The notes: generated by a model from the sequence alone, not told the origin. A DNA stretch of 64,000 nucleotides from Pullichristensenella excrementipullorum (GCA_018713365.1 DVOU01000028.1:24251-88250), one strand, 5' to 3'. Positions 1 through 8,143 are shown, counted from the first letter of the stretch. Made by a program: numbers and translations.

Positions 1-108
1 GGCAGCATTTGCGCGCCCGCCGTCGGCGCGGTCATCCGCGACATCGAGGGCGCCGACGCCACGGTCTGCGTCTGCGGCCACCCCTGCCCGGCGAGCTGCG
101 CGCAGTAA
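1..108 (+). CDS. C-terminal fragment of an unidentified protein
   Basis: Open frame from the first base to a TAA, leaving 35 residues of a gene that begins outside the window. The tail is cysteine-rich (CVCGHPCPASC near the end), which could bind a metal or an iron-sulfur cluster, but nothing family-specific can be seen. It ends 28 bases before the flavodoxin gene, so it may share a transcript with it. The frame and stop fit the downstream genes in codon use. Function unknown. Confidence 0.5.
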   Translation, partial: GSICAPAVGAVIRDIEGADATVCVCGHPCPASCAQ

Positions 109-136
109 GGACAAATAAGGAAAGGAGAACCTGCAA

Positions 137-622
137 ATGCGCAATATACTGGTCGCTTACTTTTCCGCCAGCGGCGTGACCGCCCGCGTGGCCAAAGAGA
201 TCGCCGCCGCCACCGGCGCGGAGCTTCACGAGATACGCCCCGCGCAGCCCTACACCCGCGCCGACCTCGACTGGACGAACAAAAACAGCCGTTCCTCCGT
301 GGAGATGAACGACCCCGCCTGCCGCCCCGCCCTCGCGGAGGCCGCGCCGGACATGGGCAAATACGATACCGTCTTTCTCGGTTTCCCCATCTGGTGGTAC
401 GTGGAGCCGCGCATCGTCGATACCTTTCTGGATGGTTGCGATCTGACCGGCAAAACGCTCATCCCCTTCGCCACCTCCGGCGGCAGCGGCGTGGAGGGCG
501 CGGCGCGCAATCTGGCAAAGGCGTATCCGCAGGCCCGCTGGAAGGGCGGCAAGCTGCTCAACGGCAGCGGCGCGGCGGCGTGGGCCAAAAGCGCGCTGGA
601 AGATCGAACGCCATCCGCCTGA
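137..622 (+). CDS. Flavodoxin, cytoplasmic
   Basis: Predicted 161-residue FMN-binding electron carrier. The N-terminus ILVAYFSASGVT resembles the flavodoxin phosphate-binding loop (S/T-x-S/T-G-x-T), and later FLGFPIWWYVEPR and PFATSGGSGV match the two loops that flank the isoalloxazine ring in the Flavodoxin_4 group. There is no signal peptide, so it acts in the cytoplasm. AAAGGAG lies 9 bases before the ATG. The next gene encodes a close paralogue with an export signal, 22 bases downstream, so the pair probably arose by tandem duplication and is co-transcribed. The electron partner cannot be read from the context. Confidence 0.85.
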   Translation: MRNILVAYFSASGVTARVAKEIAAATGAELHEIRPAQPYTRADLDWTNKNSRSSVEMNDPACRPALAEAAPDMGKYDTVFLGFPIWWYVEPRIVDTFLDGCDLTGKTLIPFATSGGSGVEGAARNLAKAYPQARWKGGKLLNGSGAAAWAKSALEDRTPSA

Positions 623-644
623 TGGTAGAAAAGGAGAATGCCCC

Positions 645-1220
645 ATGCGAAAACTGCTTGCCCTGCTCCTGACGCTCTGCCTCGCCCTGACCGTCGCCTG
701 CGCCGAGACCGCCGCCCCCGCCCAGCCGCAGCCCGACGGGGCGCACAGCGATATTCTGGTGGTCTGTTTCTCCGCCACCGGCAACACCCGCGCCGTGGCG
801 GAAAAGCTGGCGGCGCTATTGGACGCCGACATTTATGAGATCGTGCCCGCCGAGCCGTACACGGAAGAAGACCTCGACTACGGCGACAGCCAGAGCCGCA
901 CCTCTCAGGAAATGGACGACCCCGACGCCCGCCCGGCAATCGCGGGCGAACTGCCCGATTTGACGGGCTACACCACCCTCTACCTCGGCTATCCCATCTG
1001 GCACGGCGAAGCCCCGCGCATCCTCGCCACCTTTGTGGAGAGCTGCGACCTGACCGGCCTGACCGTGTACCCCTTCTGCACATCCGGCGGCAGCGGCATT
1101 TCCCGCAGCGCGGAGGGGCTGGAAGCGCTGGCCGGCGCGGGCACGTGGCTGGAGGGCGCGCGCTTTTCCAGCGACGTCTCCGAGGAGGAACTGCGCTCGT
1201 GGCTCGACGCGGCAGCGTGA
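645..1220 (+). CDS. Exported flavodoxin-like protein
   Basis: 191 residues. The first 20 or so form a signal peptide (MRKLL, a leucine-rich core, then VACAE); a cysteine at about residue 19 could be lipidated but the -3 threonine is a poor lipobox, so type I cleavage is equally likely. The rest is a full flavodoxin fold: VCFSATGNTRAVAEK binds the FMN phosphate, and YLGYPIWHGEAPR and PFCTSGGSGI are the flavin-flanking loops, matching the preceding cytoplasmic paralogue. Flavodoxins are normally cytosolic; similar exported forms occur in gut Firmicutes. It may serve extracytoplasmic electron transfer, but no partner is encoded nearby. AAGGAG precedes the start, and a strong hairpin follows the stop. 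Confidence 0.8.
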   Translation: MRKLLALLLTLCLALTVACAETAAPAQPQPDGAHSDILVVCFSATGNTRAVAEKLAALLDADIYEIVPAEPYTEEDLDYGDSQSRTSQEMDDPDARPAIAGELPDLTGYTTLYLGYPIWHGEAPRILATFVESCDLTGLTVYPFCTSGGSGISRSAEGLEALAGAGTWLEGARFSSDVSEEELRSWLDAAA

Positions 1221-1255
1221 GCGGACGCGGCCCCGCACCCGACTTTGAACGACAA

Positions 1256-1293
1256 AAGACCCCCGCGCGCCCTTTCGGCGTTGCGGGGGTCTT
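1256..1293. terminator. Bidirectional terminator
   Basis: Perfect 11-bp stem (AAGACCCCCGC with GCGGGGGTCTT) around a 16-base loop. It lies between the flavodoxin pair and the converging purA-purB operon and is A-flanked on one side and T-flanked on the other, so it can stop both transcripts. Confidence 0.8.
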
Positions 1294-1300
1294 GCCATAT

Positions 1301-1576
1301 CTACGCGCGTTCGCCGCGCTCCTCCACGTCGATGCGGAAGATGTTGAGAACGTCCGCGTCCGGGCAACAGAAGGCAAACGTGCCGTCTGCGCGGGCGGGC
1401 AGCGTGCCGCCGTAGCGGAGGATGTCCACATAGGGGAAAGCCACATGCAGGGCCATGGGGCAGAGCCTGCCGCGCTCGGTGTCAAAGTCGAACGTGTCGC
1501 CCACCTTGTGGCCGTGGTGGCAGGCGCCCGCGCCCTTTTTCTCCGCCAGCGTCAAGGCGATCTTCGGCCTTCTCAC
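1301..1576 (-). CDS. TIGR04076 family small protein
   Basis: 91 residues of a small conserved family (TIGR04076) of unknown function common in anaerobic Firmicutes and archaea. Visible family features are the N-terminal basic strand, GACHHGHKVGDTFDFD, a central LCPMALHVAFPY segment and the late FCCPD cysteine pair, which suggest a metal or redox role. The start is a GTG that overlaps the purB stop as GTGA, so translation is coupled to purB; a start further upstream would lie inside purB. This is the last gene of the purA-purB operon. Family assignment is from motif memory; the link to purine synthesis is only positional. Confidence 0.75.
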   Translation of the reverse strand: MRRPKIALTLAEKKGAGACHHGHKVGDTFDFDTERGRLCPMALHVAFPYVDILRYGGTLPARADGTFAFCCPDADVLNIFRIDVEERGERA

Positions 1577-2997
1577 AGCTTGATCTCGCCCATCTCGCGC
1601 GCATTGTGTCCGGCGAGGGCGGGATCGACCTCGTTTTTCACGAAGTTCACCGTTTGCTCGGCGGCGCGGCCGGTGTAGTTCTCCGGCGCAAGCAACTTGG
1701 TCAAATGCTCGTGATCCATGGGGAAGGCGGGGTCGGCGGCGATGCGCTCCATCAGGTCGCTTTCCTTGCCCTCCTGCTTCATGCGCGCGGCCGCAGCCTG
1801 CGAATGCACGCGGATGCGCTCGTGAAGTTCCTGCCGGTCGCCGCCCAGGCGCACGCCCTCCATGAGGATGGCCTCCGTGGCCATGAAGGGCAGGTTTTCC
1901 ATCACGCGCTTGCCGATCATCGCCGGGTAGACGACCATGCCGCTGGCGATGTTGGCGTAGAGTTCCAGCACCGCGTCCGTGGCCAAAAAGGCTTCCGGCA
2001 GCGAGAGGCGGCGGTTGGCGCTGTCGTCCAGCGTGCGCTCGAACCACTGGGTGGCGGCGGTCATCTGCGCGTCCTGCACCACGGTCATCACGTGGCGGGA
2101 AAGGGCGCAGATGCGCTCCGAGCGCATGGGGTTGCGCTTGTAGGCCATGGCCGAAGAGCCGATCTGACCCTTCTCAAACGGCTCTTCCACCTCGCGGAAA
2201 GACTGCAACAGCCGCAGGTCCTGCGCGAACTTGTAGGCGCTCTGGGCGATGCCGGAGAGCGCGCCAAGCACGCGGCTGTCCAATTTGCGCGGATAGGTCT
2301 GGCCGGAAACGGCGAAGCACTTCTCCATGCCCACCTTGCGGGCGATGCGCCTTTCCAGCTCGTCCACCTTTTCGCCGTCGCCGTCGAAGAGCTTCATAAA
2401 GCTCTCCTGCGTGCCGGTCGCGCCGCGGTTGCCCAGCAGTTTGAGGGAAGAAAGGGCGAAGTTCACTTCGTCCAGGTCCATCAGCAGATCCTGCATCCAC
2501 AGCGTGGCGCGCTTTCCCACCGTGGTGAGCTGCGCCGGCTGCAAGTGCGTGTAGCCGAGGGTAGGCAAATCTTTATATTCCAGCGCGAAGGCGCGCAGGC
2601 GGCGGATGACTTCCAGCACTTTTTCGCGCACCAGCGTCAAGGCGTCGCGCAGCATGAGTATGTCGGCGTTGTCGGTCACATAGCAGGAAGTCGCGCCCAG
2701 ATGGATGACGCCGCGCGCATTGGGGCAGACGTCGCCGTAGGCCAGCACGTGGGCCATCACGTCGTGGCGGGTGCGCTCTTCGTGGCGGCGGGCGGCCTCG
2801 TAGTCGATGTCCTCCACGTGCGCCTTGAGTTCGTCCACCTGCTTTTGCGTCACCGGCAGGCCCATCTCCATCTCGCTCTCGGCCAGCGCAACCCAGAGCT
2901 TGCGCCATGTGGTGAACTTGCGGTCGGGAGAGAATATCTGCTGCATCTCGCGGCTGGCGTAGCGGCTGTTGAGCGGCGTTTCGTAAGTATCGTGCAT
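1573..2997 (-). CDS. purB: Adenylosuccinate lyase
   Basis: 474 residues, the length of the longer PurB class. It splits adenylosuccinate to AMP and fumarate, and SAICAR to AICAR and fumarate, in purine synthesis. Fumarase/aspartase-superfamily signatures are visible: the catalytic-histidine segment TLGYTHLQPAQ, and the mobile signature loop SSAMAYKRNPMRSE with the catalytic serine. It starts 12 bases after the purA stop, with an AAGGGGG site overlapping that stop, so the last two steps to AMP are co-expressed. The fumarate released could feed the fumarate reductase encoded about 34 kb away, though nothing links them genetically. Confidence 0.96.
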   Translation of the reverse strand: MHDTYETPLNSRYASREMQQIFSPDRKFTTWRKLWVALAESEMEMGLPVTQKQVDELKAHVEDIDYEAARRHEERTRHDVMAHVLAYGDVCPNARGVIHLGATSCYVTDNADILMLRDALTLVREKVLEVIRRLRAFALEYKDLPTLGYTHLQPAQLTTVGKRATLWMQDLLMDLDEVNFALSSLKLLGNRGATGTQESFMKLFDGDGEKVDELERRIARKVGMEKCFAVSGQTYPRKLDSRVLGALSGIAQSAYKFAQDLRLLQSFREVEEPFEKGQIGSSAMAYKRNPMRSERICALSRHVMTVVQDAQMTAATQWFERTLDDSANRRLSLPEAFLATDAVLELYANIASGMVVYPAMIGKRVMENLPFMATEAILMEGVRLGGDRQELHERIRVHSQAAAARMKQEGKESDLMERIAADPAFPMDHEHLTKLLAPENYTGRAAEQTVNFVKNEVDPALAGHNAREMGEIKL

Positions 2998-3009
2998 GCT
3001 CGTTCCCCC

Positions 3010-4284
3010 TTAGCGGATGATGAGGCTGTCGCGCTCCGCGCCCACGGAGACGAACTTGATCGGGCAGGCGACGTTCTTTTCGATGAACTCCACGTAGTCG
3101 CGCGCCTCGGAGGGCAGATGCTCGTATTCGCGGCAGGTGGCGATGTCCATCTTCCAGCCGGGCAGCACTTCGTACACGGGCTTGCAGCCGTCCAGGTCGG
3201 GCGTGTAGGGGAAGCGGTCCACGCGGCGGCCGTTCTTTTCGTAGGCCACGCAGACGGGGATCTTGTCCAGATAGCTCAAAACGTCCAGCTTGGTCAGCGC
3301 CAGTTCGGTCGCGCCCTGCAAAGCCGTGCCGTAGCGGGTGGCCACCAGGTCCATCCACGCCACGCGGCGCGGGCGGCCGGTGGCGGCGCCGTATTCCGCG
3401 CCCGCTTCGCGCAGCTTGTCGGCCTCCTCGCCATCCAGTTCGCCCACGAACGGGCCTTCGCCCACGCAGGTGGAGTACGCCTTGGTAACGCCCACCACGC
3501 GGTCCAGCTTGAGGCTGGGCAGCCCGCAGCCCACCGGCGCGTAGGCCGCCAGCGGGGAGGAGGAGCTGGTGAAGGGGTAGATGCCGTAGTCGATGTCGCG
3601 CAGCGCGCCCAGCTGGGCCTCGAACAGCACGCTCTTGCCGGCTTTCGCGGCGTTTTCCAGCAGTTCGCCCGCGTCGCAGATGTGCTGCATCAGCGGCGCG
3701 CCGTATTCCTCGATCCACTTGAGCGTCTCGTCAAAGTCGATCTTCTCCGCGCCGTAGCCGGGCACGATCACCTGATTTTTCCAGTCCAGCAGGCGCCTTA
3801 ACTGCTTTTTCAAATGTTCCGGATGCAGAAGGTCGCCCATGCGCAGCGCCTTTTTCATGTACTTGTCGCCGTACACGGGGCTGATGCCGCGCAGCGTGGA
3901 GCCGAAGTGATCCTTGCCCAGCCGCGCCTCCTCCCACTTGTCCTGCAAGGGGTGGATGGGCAGCACCATCACGGCGCGGTCGGAAATCTTCAGGCTGTCG
4001 CGGGTGATGGGCACGCCCTTTTCGCGCACGCGGGCGATCTCGCCGCACAGGTGCTTTAAGTCGATGACCGTGCCCGTGCCCAGCAGGTTGACGGCCTTTT
4101 CGTGGAACACGCCGCTGGGCAGCAGGTTCAGCGCGAATTTGCCGTATTCGTTGATGACGGTGTGCCCGGCGTTGTTGCCGCCCTGATAGCGCACCACCAC
4201 GTCGTACTTCTCGGCAAGGTAATCCACCATGCGGCCCTTGCCCTCGTCTCCCCAGTTGATGCCGACGATCGCGCAATTTGCCAT
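3010..4284 (-). CDS. purA: Adenylosuccinate synthetase
   Basis: 424 residues from the chosen start. It joins IMP and aspartate with GTP to form adenylosuccinate. The N-terminal IVGINWGDEGKGRMVD is the GTP-binding and catalytic aspartate segment (usually GDEGKGK; here GDEGKGR). QGGNNAGHT is the IMP loop with the catalytic histidine, and VGVTKAYSTCVGEGPF and VAWMDLVA follow in the expected order. Two in-frame ATGs lie 9 bases apart; the second is chosen because AAAGG sits 9 bases ahead of it but abuts the first. The operon is purA-purB-TIGR04076, and paired PurR-type boxes lie upstream. Confidence 0.96.
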   Translation of the reverse strand: MANCAIVGINWGDEGKGRMVDYLAEKYDVVVRYQGGNNAGHTVINEYGKFALNLLPSGVFHEKAVNLLGTGTVIDLKHLCGEIARVREKGVPITRDSLKISDRAVMVLPIHPLQDKWEEARLGKDHFGSTLRGISPVYGDKYMKKALRMGDLLHPEHLKKQLRRLLDWKNQVIVPGYGAEKIDFDETLKWIEEYGAPLMQHICDAGELLENAAKAGKSVLFEAQLGALRDIDYGIYPFTSSSSPLAAYAPVGCGLPSLKLDRVVGVTKAYSTCVGEGPFVGELDGEEADKLREAGAEYGAATGRPRRVAWMDLVATRYGTALQGATELALTKLDVLSYLDKIPVCVAYEKNGRRVDRFPYTPDLDGCKPVYEVLPGWKMDIATCREYEHLPSEARDYVEFIEKNVACPIKFVSVGAERDSLIIR

Positions 4285-4300
4285 GAAAGTCATCCTTTAT

Positions 4301-4335
4301 CGAATATTTCCGGGTCAAGAGCTGCTTTTTGTTCG
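4301..4335. promoter_or_regulatory. Candidate PurR operator (paired PurBoxes) of purA
   Basis: Two inverted half sites, CGAA at 4301-4304 and TTCG at 4332-4335, separated by 27 bases and set in A/T-rich flanks. Read on the minus strand the proximal box is TTTCCCGAACAAA, close to the Bacillus PurBox consensus AWWWCCGAACWWT. Exactly the same geometry recurs upstream of purR in this window. The boxes lie in the predicted purA leader, between the start codon and the -10. Confidence 0.6.
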
Positions 4336-4368
4336 GGAAAACAGCCCAAAACCTCGGACACCGCGCTT

Positions 4369-4397
4369 ATTATACCATCCCGCGCGGCAAAATGCCA
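4369..4397 (-). promoter_or_regulatory. purA promoter
   Basis: Minus-strand TATAAT at 4374-4369 with a weak -35 (TGGCAT, 4397-4392) at 17 bp. Initiation near 4362 gives a leader of about 80 bases that contains the PurBox pair. Confidence 0.55.
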
Positions 4398-4470
4398 GAA
4401 ATTGATTGTAAACAATGCGGCCGGACAGGGGCGTCGCCCCATCTGCTCCGCGCGCGCCCCTCGCGGGCGG

Positions 4471-5043
4471 CTACGGGGCCTGCGTCTCCGCCGCCGGGGC
4501 GGGGGAGGGGGCCGGGGTGGAAACGGTCATAAGGGTCGGCTGTGGGCTCGCCGCCGTCGGAGAAAAACTTTCCAGCACGGCGCGCGTCTCTTCCTCGGAA
4601 ACGCCCGTGAAGGTCAATGTGTAGAGCGTGCCGCCCTCCACCAGCAGGTATTGCGAGGTGACTTCGCCGTCCAGCGCCACCTGCACGAGGGCGAAGATGC
4701 GTCCGCCAACTTCGACCGTCTGCGCCTCCACGTTCTCAAAGCCTGCCACATACGCGGCGTACTCGTCAAGCAGCGCCTCGGCGGCCTCCTGCGCGCTTGC
4801 GTGTTCGGTCGTCGCCTGCGTGAGGGCGATGGTCGCCTCCCCGCGCCGCGCCAGCAGCATTTCGCCCGCGTAGCGCGCGCCGGCGTCGTGCGCGGCGGCC
4901 TCGCGGTAGCCCTGCTCTTCCGCCTCCGCGATGGGCGCAAAGCCCTCCGGCAGGGTCAGAAAAGCGCCGGTCTGCGCCGCGCTCTCCGCCGTCGCCGAAG
5001 CGCACAAAAGCAGCGCCAGCAGCATCAGGGCGAACTTCTTCAT
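4471..5043 (-). CDS. Exported protein of unknown function
   Basis: 190 residues with a clear type I signal peptide (MKKF, a leucine/alanine core, then ASATAES). The mature part has an acidic, alanine-rich helical first half and a beta-rich second half (VGGRIFALVQVALDGEVTS and LYTLTFTGVSEEET), ending in a Pro/Thr/Ser-rich tail. The pattern resembles the DcrB/PsbP-like lipoproteins of Clostridia, but I do not recognise it firmly. The exported protein at 39600-40211 shares the same general plan. GGAGG lies just before the ATG, and the promoter is back-to-back with that of the dipeptidase gene. Confidence 0.7.
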   Translation of the reverse strand: MKKFALMLLALLLCASATAESAAQTGAFLTLPEGFAPIAEAEEQGYREAAAHDAGARYAGEMLLARRGEATIALTQATTEHASAQEAAEALLDEYAAYVAGFENVEAQTVEVGGRIFALVQVALDGEVTSQYLLVEGGTLYTLTFTGVSEEETRAVLESFSPTAASPQPTLMTVSTPAPSPAPAAETQAP

Positions 5044-5065
5044 GCAAACACCTCCATTCTTCACC

Positions 5066-5094
5066 ATCATAGCACGATTTCGCGCAAAAAGCAA
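5066..5094 (-). promoter_or_regulatory. Promoter of the 4471-5043 gene
   Basis: TTGCTT (5094-5089), a 17-bp spacer and TATGAT (5071-5066) on the minus strand. Its -35 directly abuts the -35 of the divergent promoter. Confidence 0.7.
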
Positions 5095-5123
5095 TTGCAT
5101 CCGGCCGCCGGGCCATGTATAAT
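5095..5123 (+). promoter_or_regulatory. Promoter of the dipeptidase-yhaM operon
   Basis: TTGCAT (5095-5100), a 17-bp spacer and a perfect TATAAT (5118-5123), giving a leader of about 30 bases before the ATG at 5160. Confidence 0.75.
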
Positions 5124-5159
5124 GGTAGTATCCGACAAAACATTCCAAGGGGGATCAAG

Positions 5160-6575
5160 ATGGATACTCACGCCTTCCGTCAAACCGTCCGCGCCTGGCT
5201 GGACGCGCACGCCGAGGAAATGGTCGCCGACCTGCAATCGTTCACGCGCATCCGCTCCGTCAGCCGCGCCGACCTCGCCGCGCCGGGCGCGCCTTTTGGC
5301 CCCGAGTGCCGCGAAATGCTCGATTTTGCCCTCGATCACGCCCGCAGGATGGGCTTTGAGACCGAGGACCACGCCGGTTACTGCGGCAGCGCCATCTATG
5401 GCGACAAAAACAACGCGCTGGGCATCGTCGCCCACATCGACGTGGTGCCCGAGGGCGACCAGTGGATCTACCCGCCCTACGGCGCCACCCGCGTGGGCGA
5501 TTTCCTCATCGGTCGCGGCACGAACGACGACAAGAACGCCGCCGTGCTGGGCCTTTACCTGATGCGCATGTTCCGCGAACTGGGCACGCCGCTCAAACAC
5601 GGTCTGCGCCTCATCATGGGCTGCTCCGAGGAGACGGGCATGGAGGACATGGAATACTATGTCCAGAACTGCGTCTGCCCGGTAGCCTCGCTGATCCCGG
5701 ACAGCATGTTCCCCGCCAACTACGCCCAGAAGGGCTCCATCAAGGGCCTGTTCTACGCGCCCGCCGGCGAGCAGATCGTCGAGTTCCACGGCGGCGAGGT
5801 CTTCAACATGGTGCCGCCCAGCGCCACGGCGCTGCTCAGGGGCGTCAAGCCCTTCGCGGCCCCTCCGGGCGTGGAAATGGAGGAGGAAAACGGCATGCTG
5901 CGCGTGCGCGCCACGGGCACGGCGGCCCACGCGGCCCGGCCCGAGGGCGGCGTGAGCGCCATCCACCTGCTGGCCACGGCGCTGCTGGAGGCGGGCGTGC
6001 TTTCCGGCCAGTCCGAGGCCGCCATGCGCGCCTTTGCCCAGCTCTCCGGCGACATCTACGGCGAGCGCGCCGGCATCGCCCGCGAGGACGCGGACACCGG
6101 CCGCAGCACCATGGTCTGCGGCAGAGCCCGCACGGAAAACGGCATGCTCTCCCTGAGCGTGGACTGCCGCCTCTCCATCGCCACGGACGTCGAGGCAGAC
6201 AGCCGGACGCTGCAGGCCTACGGCCGGAGCCTCGGCCTCGAGCCGCGCGAGTTCTCCACCACCAGCCCGGTCTACATTCCCAAGGACGGGCCGCTCATCG
6301 CCGCCGCCCAGCGCGCCTACTTCGAGGTCACCGGCGACGACGCGCCGCCCTTCACCTCCGGCGGCGGCACCTATTCGCGCCTGCTGAAAAACGCCATCAC
6401 CTTCGGCGTCATCTTCCCCGGCGAGCGTCCGCGCCCGGAGGGCCTGCCCGCCACCCACGGCGCGGCCCACGGCCCGGATGAGTTCACCTCCATTTCCGAC
6501 CTGCTGCGCGCGGCGGAGATCTACGCGCTGGCCCTCGTCCTGCTGGATGAGGCGGCGGAGGAGGCGGAGGCATGA
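5160..6575 (+). CDS. M20 family dipeptidase (PepV/Sapep type)
   Basis: 471 residues, the size of PepV-like dimetal dipeptidases that hydrolyse dipeptides in the cytoplasm. Metal-site landmarks are in order: GIVAHIDVVPEGD (His and Asp ligand segment), GTNDDKNAAV (bridging Asp), and MGCSEETGMED (catalytic Glu and ligand). The lid domain lies in the middle, and GGGTYSRLLKNAITFG and the HGAAHGPDEF histidine segment end the catalytic domain. An internal ATG 45 bases upstream is rejected because GGGGGAT sits 4-8 bases before the chosen ATG. The stop overlaps the next start as ATGA. Confidence 0.92.
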   Translation: MDTHAFRQTVRAWLDAHAEEMVADLQSFTRIRSVSRADLAAPGAPFGPECREMLDFALDHARRMGFETEDHAGYCGSAIYGDKNNALGIVAHIDVVPEGDQWIYPPYGATRVGDFLIGRGTNDDKNAAVLGLYLMRMFRELGTPLKHGLRLIMGCSEETGMEDMEYYVQNCVCPVASLIPDSMFPANYAQKGSIKGLFYAPAGEQIVEFHGGEVFNMVPPSATALLRGVKPFAAPPGVEMEEENGMLRVRATGTAAHAARPEGGVSAIHLLATALLEAGVLSGQSEAAMRAFAQLSGDIYGERAGIAREDADTGRSTMVCGRARTENGMLSLSVDCRLSIATDVEADSRTLQAYGRSLGLEPREFSTTSPVYIPKDGPLIAAAQRAYFEVTGDDAPPFTSGGGTYSRLLKNAITFGVIFPGERPRPEGLPATHGAAHGPDEFTSISDLLRAAEIYALALVLLDEAAEEAEA

Positions 6576-7561
6576 AGCCGCAGCCGCAACTGGCCGCGAT
6601 GCTGAAAAATCAGGCGTTCGACGGCTTTCTGCTGGTGCGCGCCGCCGCGCAGCGCACTTCCTCCAACGGCAGCAAGTATCTGGACATGACGCTTTGCGAC
6701 ATCTCCGGCGAAGTCAACGCCAAGATGTGGGACGGGAACACCCCCGCCCCCGCCACGGCCACGGTGCTGCGCCTGCGCGGCGTGATGCTGGAGTACAATG
6801 GCCGAGCGCAGCTGCGCGTGGACAAACTGCGCCCCGCCGCCGAGGGCGACGATTACGACATGGCTACCCTCACCCCCTGCGCGCCGCAGCCCTCGGGCGA
6901 GATGATGGACTTCATCCTCAACCGCGTGGACGCCATCGCCGACCGCGAACTCAAGGCGCTGGTCTTAAAGCGTCTGGAGGAGGCGGGCGACCGCCTGATG
7001 TACTATCCCGCCGCCTCGAAACTGCACCACGCCGAGCGCGGAGGGCTCTTGCACCACACCTCCACCATGCTGCGCGCCGCCCGCGCCGTCTGCGACATCT
7101 ACCCCTTCCTGGACGCCGACCTGCTGGCCGCGGGCGTCATCCTCCACGACCTGTGCAAACTGGACGAACTGGCCGCCGACGAGATCGGCATGGTCAGCGA
7201 CTACACCCGTCAGGGCCAGCTCTTGGGCCATCTGGTGATGGGCGTGGCGGCGCTGGACCGCTGCGCGCGCGAACTGAACGTGCGCCCCGAACTCAAGGAC
7301 ATGCTCGAACACATGATCCTCTCCCACCACGATCTGCCCGAGTACGGCAGCCCCCGCCGCCCGATGTTCCCGGAGGCGGAGGTGTTGCACATCCTCGACG
7401 TGCTGGACGCGCGCATGTTCGAGATGCGCCGCGAGCTTGCCATGGTCAAGCCCGGCGGCTTCACCGAGCGCATCTGGTCTCTGGAGCGCAAGCTCTACCG
7501 CCGCAAGGAGGCCCCCATCCGCCCCGAGCGCCCCGAGGAGGACGGCGAAGAAGAACTTTGA
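6572..7561 (+). CDS. yhaM: 3'-5' exoribonuclease, YhaM family
   Basis: 329 residues. An N-terminal OB-fold of about 100 residues (SNGSKYLDMTLCDISGEVNA) is followed by an HD hydrolase domain: HHAERGGLLHHTSTMLRAA supplies the first histidines, ILHDLCKLDEL the HD pair, and MILSHHDLPEYG a later metal ligand pair. This OB-HD order is that of YhaM, which trims RNA 3' ends and shortens DNA in Gram-positives. It is translationally coupled to the M20 dipeptidase (ATGA overlap), with no evident functional link. A strong terminator follows. Confidence 0.88.
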   Translation: MKPQPQLAAMLKNQAFDGFLLVRAAAQRTSSNGSKYLDMTLCDISGEVNAKMWDGNTPAPATATVLRLRGVMLEYNGRAQLRVDKLRPAAEGDDYDMATLTPCAPQPSGEMMDFILNRVDAIADRELKALVLKRLEEAGDRLMYYPAASKLHHAERGGLLHHTSTMLRAARAVCDIYPFLDADLLAAGVILHDLCKLDELAADEIGMVSDYTRQGQLLGHLVMGVAALDRCARELNVRPELKDMLEHMILSHHDLPEYGSPRRPMFPEAEVLHILDVLDARMFEMRRELAMVKPGGFTERIWSLERKLYRRKEAPIRPERPEEDGEEEL

Positions 7562-7564
7562 CCC

Positions 7565-7605
7565 ACAGGCCCCGTTCCCGCTTTTTTGCGCGCAACGGGG
7601 CCTGT
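7565..7605 (+). terminator. Terminator after yhaM
   Basis: 12-bp stem ACAGGCCCCGTT with AACGGGGCCTGT. The loop contains a T run; few T residues follow the stem, so efficiency is uncertain. Confidence 0.65.
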
Positions 7606-7661
7606 CCCATGCGCTCAAATGCGGCGCGAATGTAAAATCACAGATTTTGCCCGCAAAAGCA

Positions 7662-7690
7662 TTGACAGTTCCGCCCCCGCGCGGTATACT
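7662..7690 (+). promoter_or_regulatory. tRNA-Arg promoter
   Basis: Consensus TTGACA (7662-7667), a 17-bp spacer and TATACT (7685-7690), 26 bases before the mature tRNA. Confidence 0.85.
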
Positions 7691-7716
7691 ATATAAGCGC
7701 CTTGAGAAAAGGCCAT

Positions 7717-7793
7717 GTGCCTGTAGCTCAGCCGGATAGAGTGTTTGGCTACGAACCAAAAGGTCAGGGGTTCGAATCCCTTCAGGCACGCCA
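7717..7793 (+). tRNA. tRNA-Arg (anticodon ACG)
   Basis: Complete 77-base cloverleaf with encoded CCA. The acceptor stem is GTGCCTG with CAGGCAC, the anticodon stem TTTGG with CCAAA, and the anticodon ACG lies at 7751-7753 (read as inosine after deamination, decoding CGN). The T-arm is AGGGG-TTCGAAT-CCCTT. Confidence 0.97.
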
Positions 7794-7796
7794 AAG

Positions 7797-7831
7797 AAAA
7801 GCCCTGAAACTGTTGAAGTTTCGGGGCTTTT
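7797..7831 (+). terminator. Terminator after tRNA-Arg
   Basis: Stem AAAAGCCCTGAAAC with GTTTCGGGGCTTTT (one T-G pair), ending in a T run. Confidence 0.85.
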
Positions 7832-8113
7832 GCTATGCGGATGCGGGGAAGGCCCCGCGAAAAAGCGCGACTTTACATCAAGCGTTCTCATGGCGCATAG
7901 AGGCGGCCTCGCAAAAAAAGCGCGGCGCGAGCGGAATGGCGAGCGGCAATGGCGCGGGTCTGTTCAGCGCCACGGCCGTTTTTTTGTCGCGCAAAGGAGC
8001 GATCCTGTTCAGGGCGGGGCCATTTTATCCCCCAACTTAATTTTTTCTCATATTCTGCTCTGGTCCGTGCATTTGTGTTTATATTTTCGCAGTCGCACAA
8101 CAAATATATCACA
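7832..8113. other. Intergenic stretch, no gene seen
   Basis: No convincing coding frame. A short GC hairpin (GCGGGGAAGGCCCCGC) lies near 7842. Composition shifts from GC-rich to clearly AT-rich after about 8030, leading into the promoter of the esterase gene. Confidence 0.5.
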
Positions 8114-8143
8114 TTGACCAAGTTTTCGCCGCTATTATATAAT
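8114..8143 (+). promoter_or_regulatory. Promoter of the esterase gene
   Basis: TTGACC (8114-8119), an 18-bp spacer and TATAAT (8138-8143) in an AT-rich zone, leaving a leader of about 105 bases. Confidence 0.7.

Noticed and set aside
1606..3801. Very long plus-strand open frame opposite purB and purA
   Set aside because: It is antisense to two complete known enzymes and has a His/Ala/Gly/Arg-biased, low-information composition that arises from GC-rich third positions.
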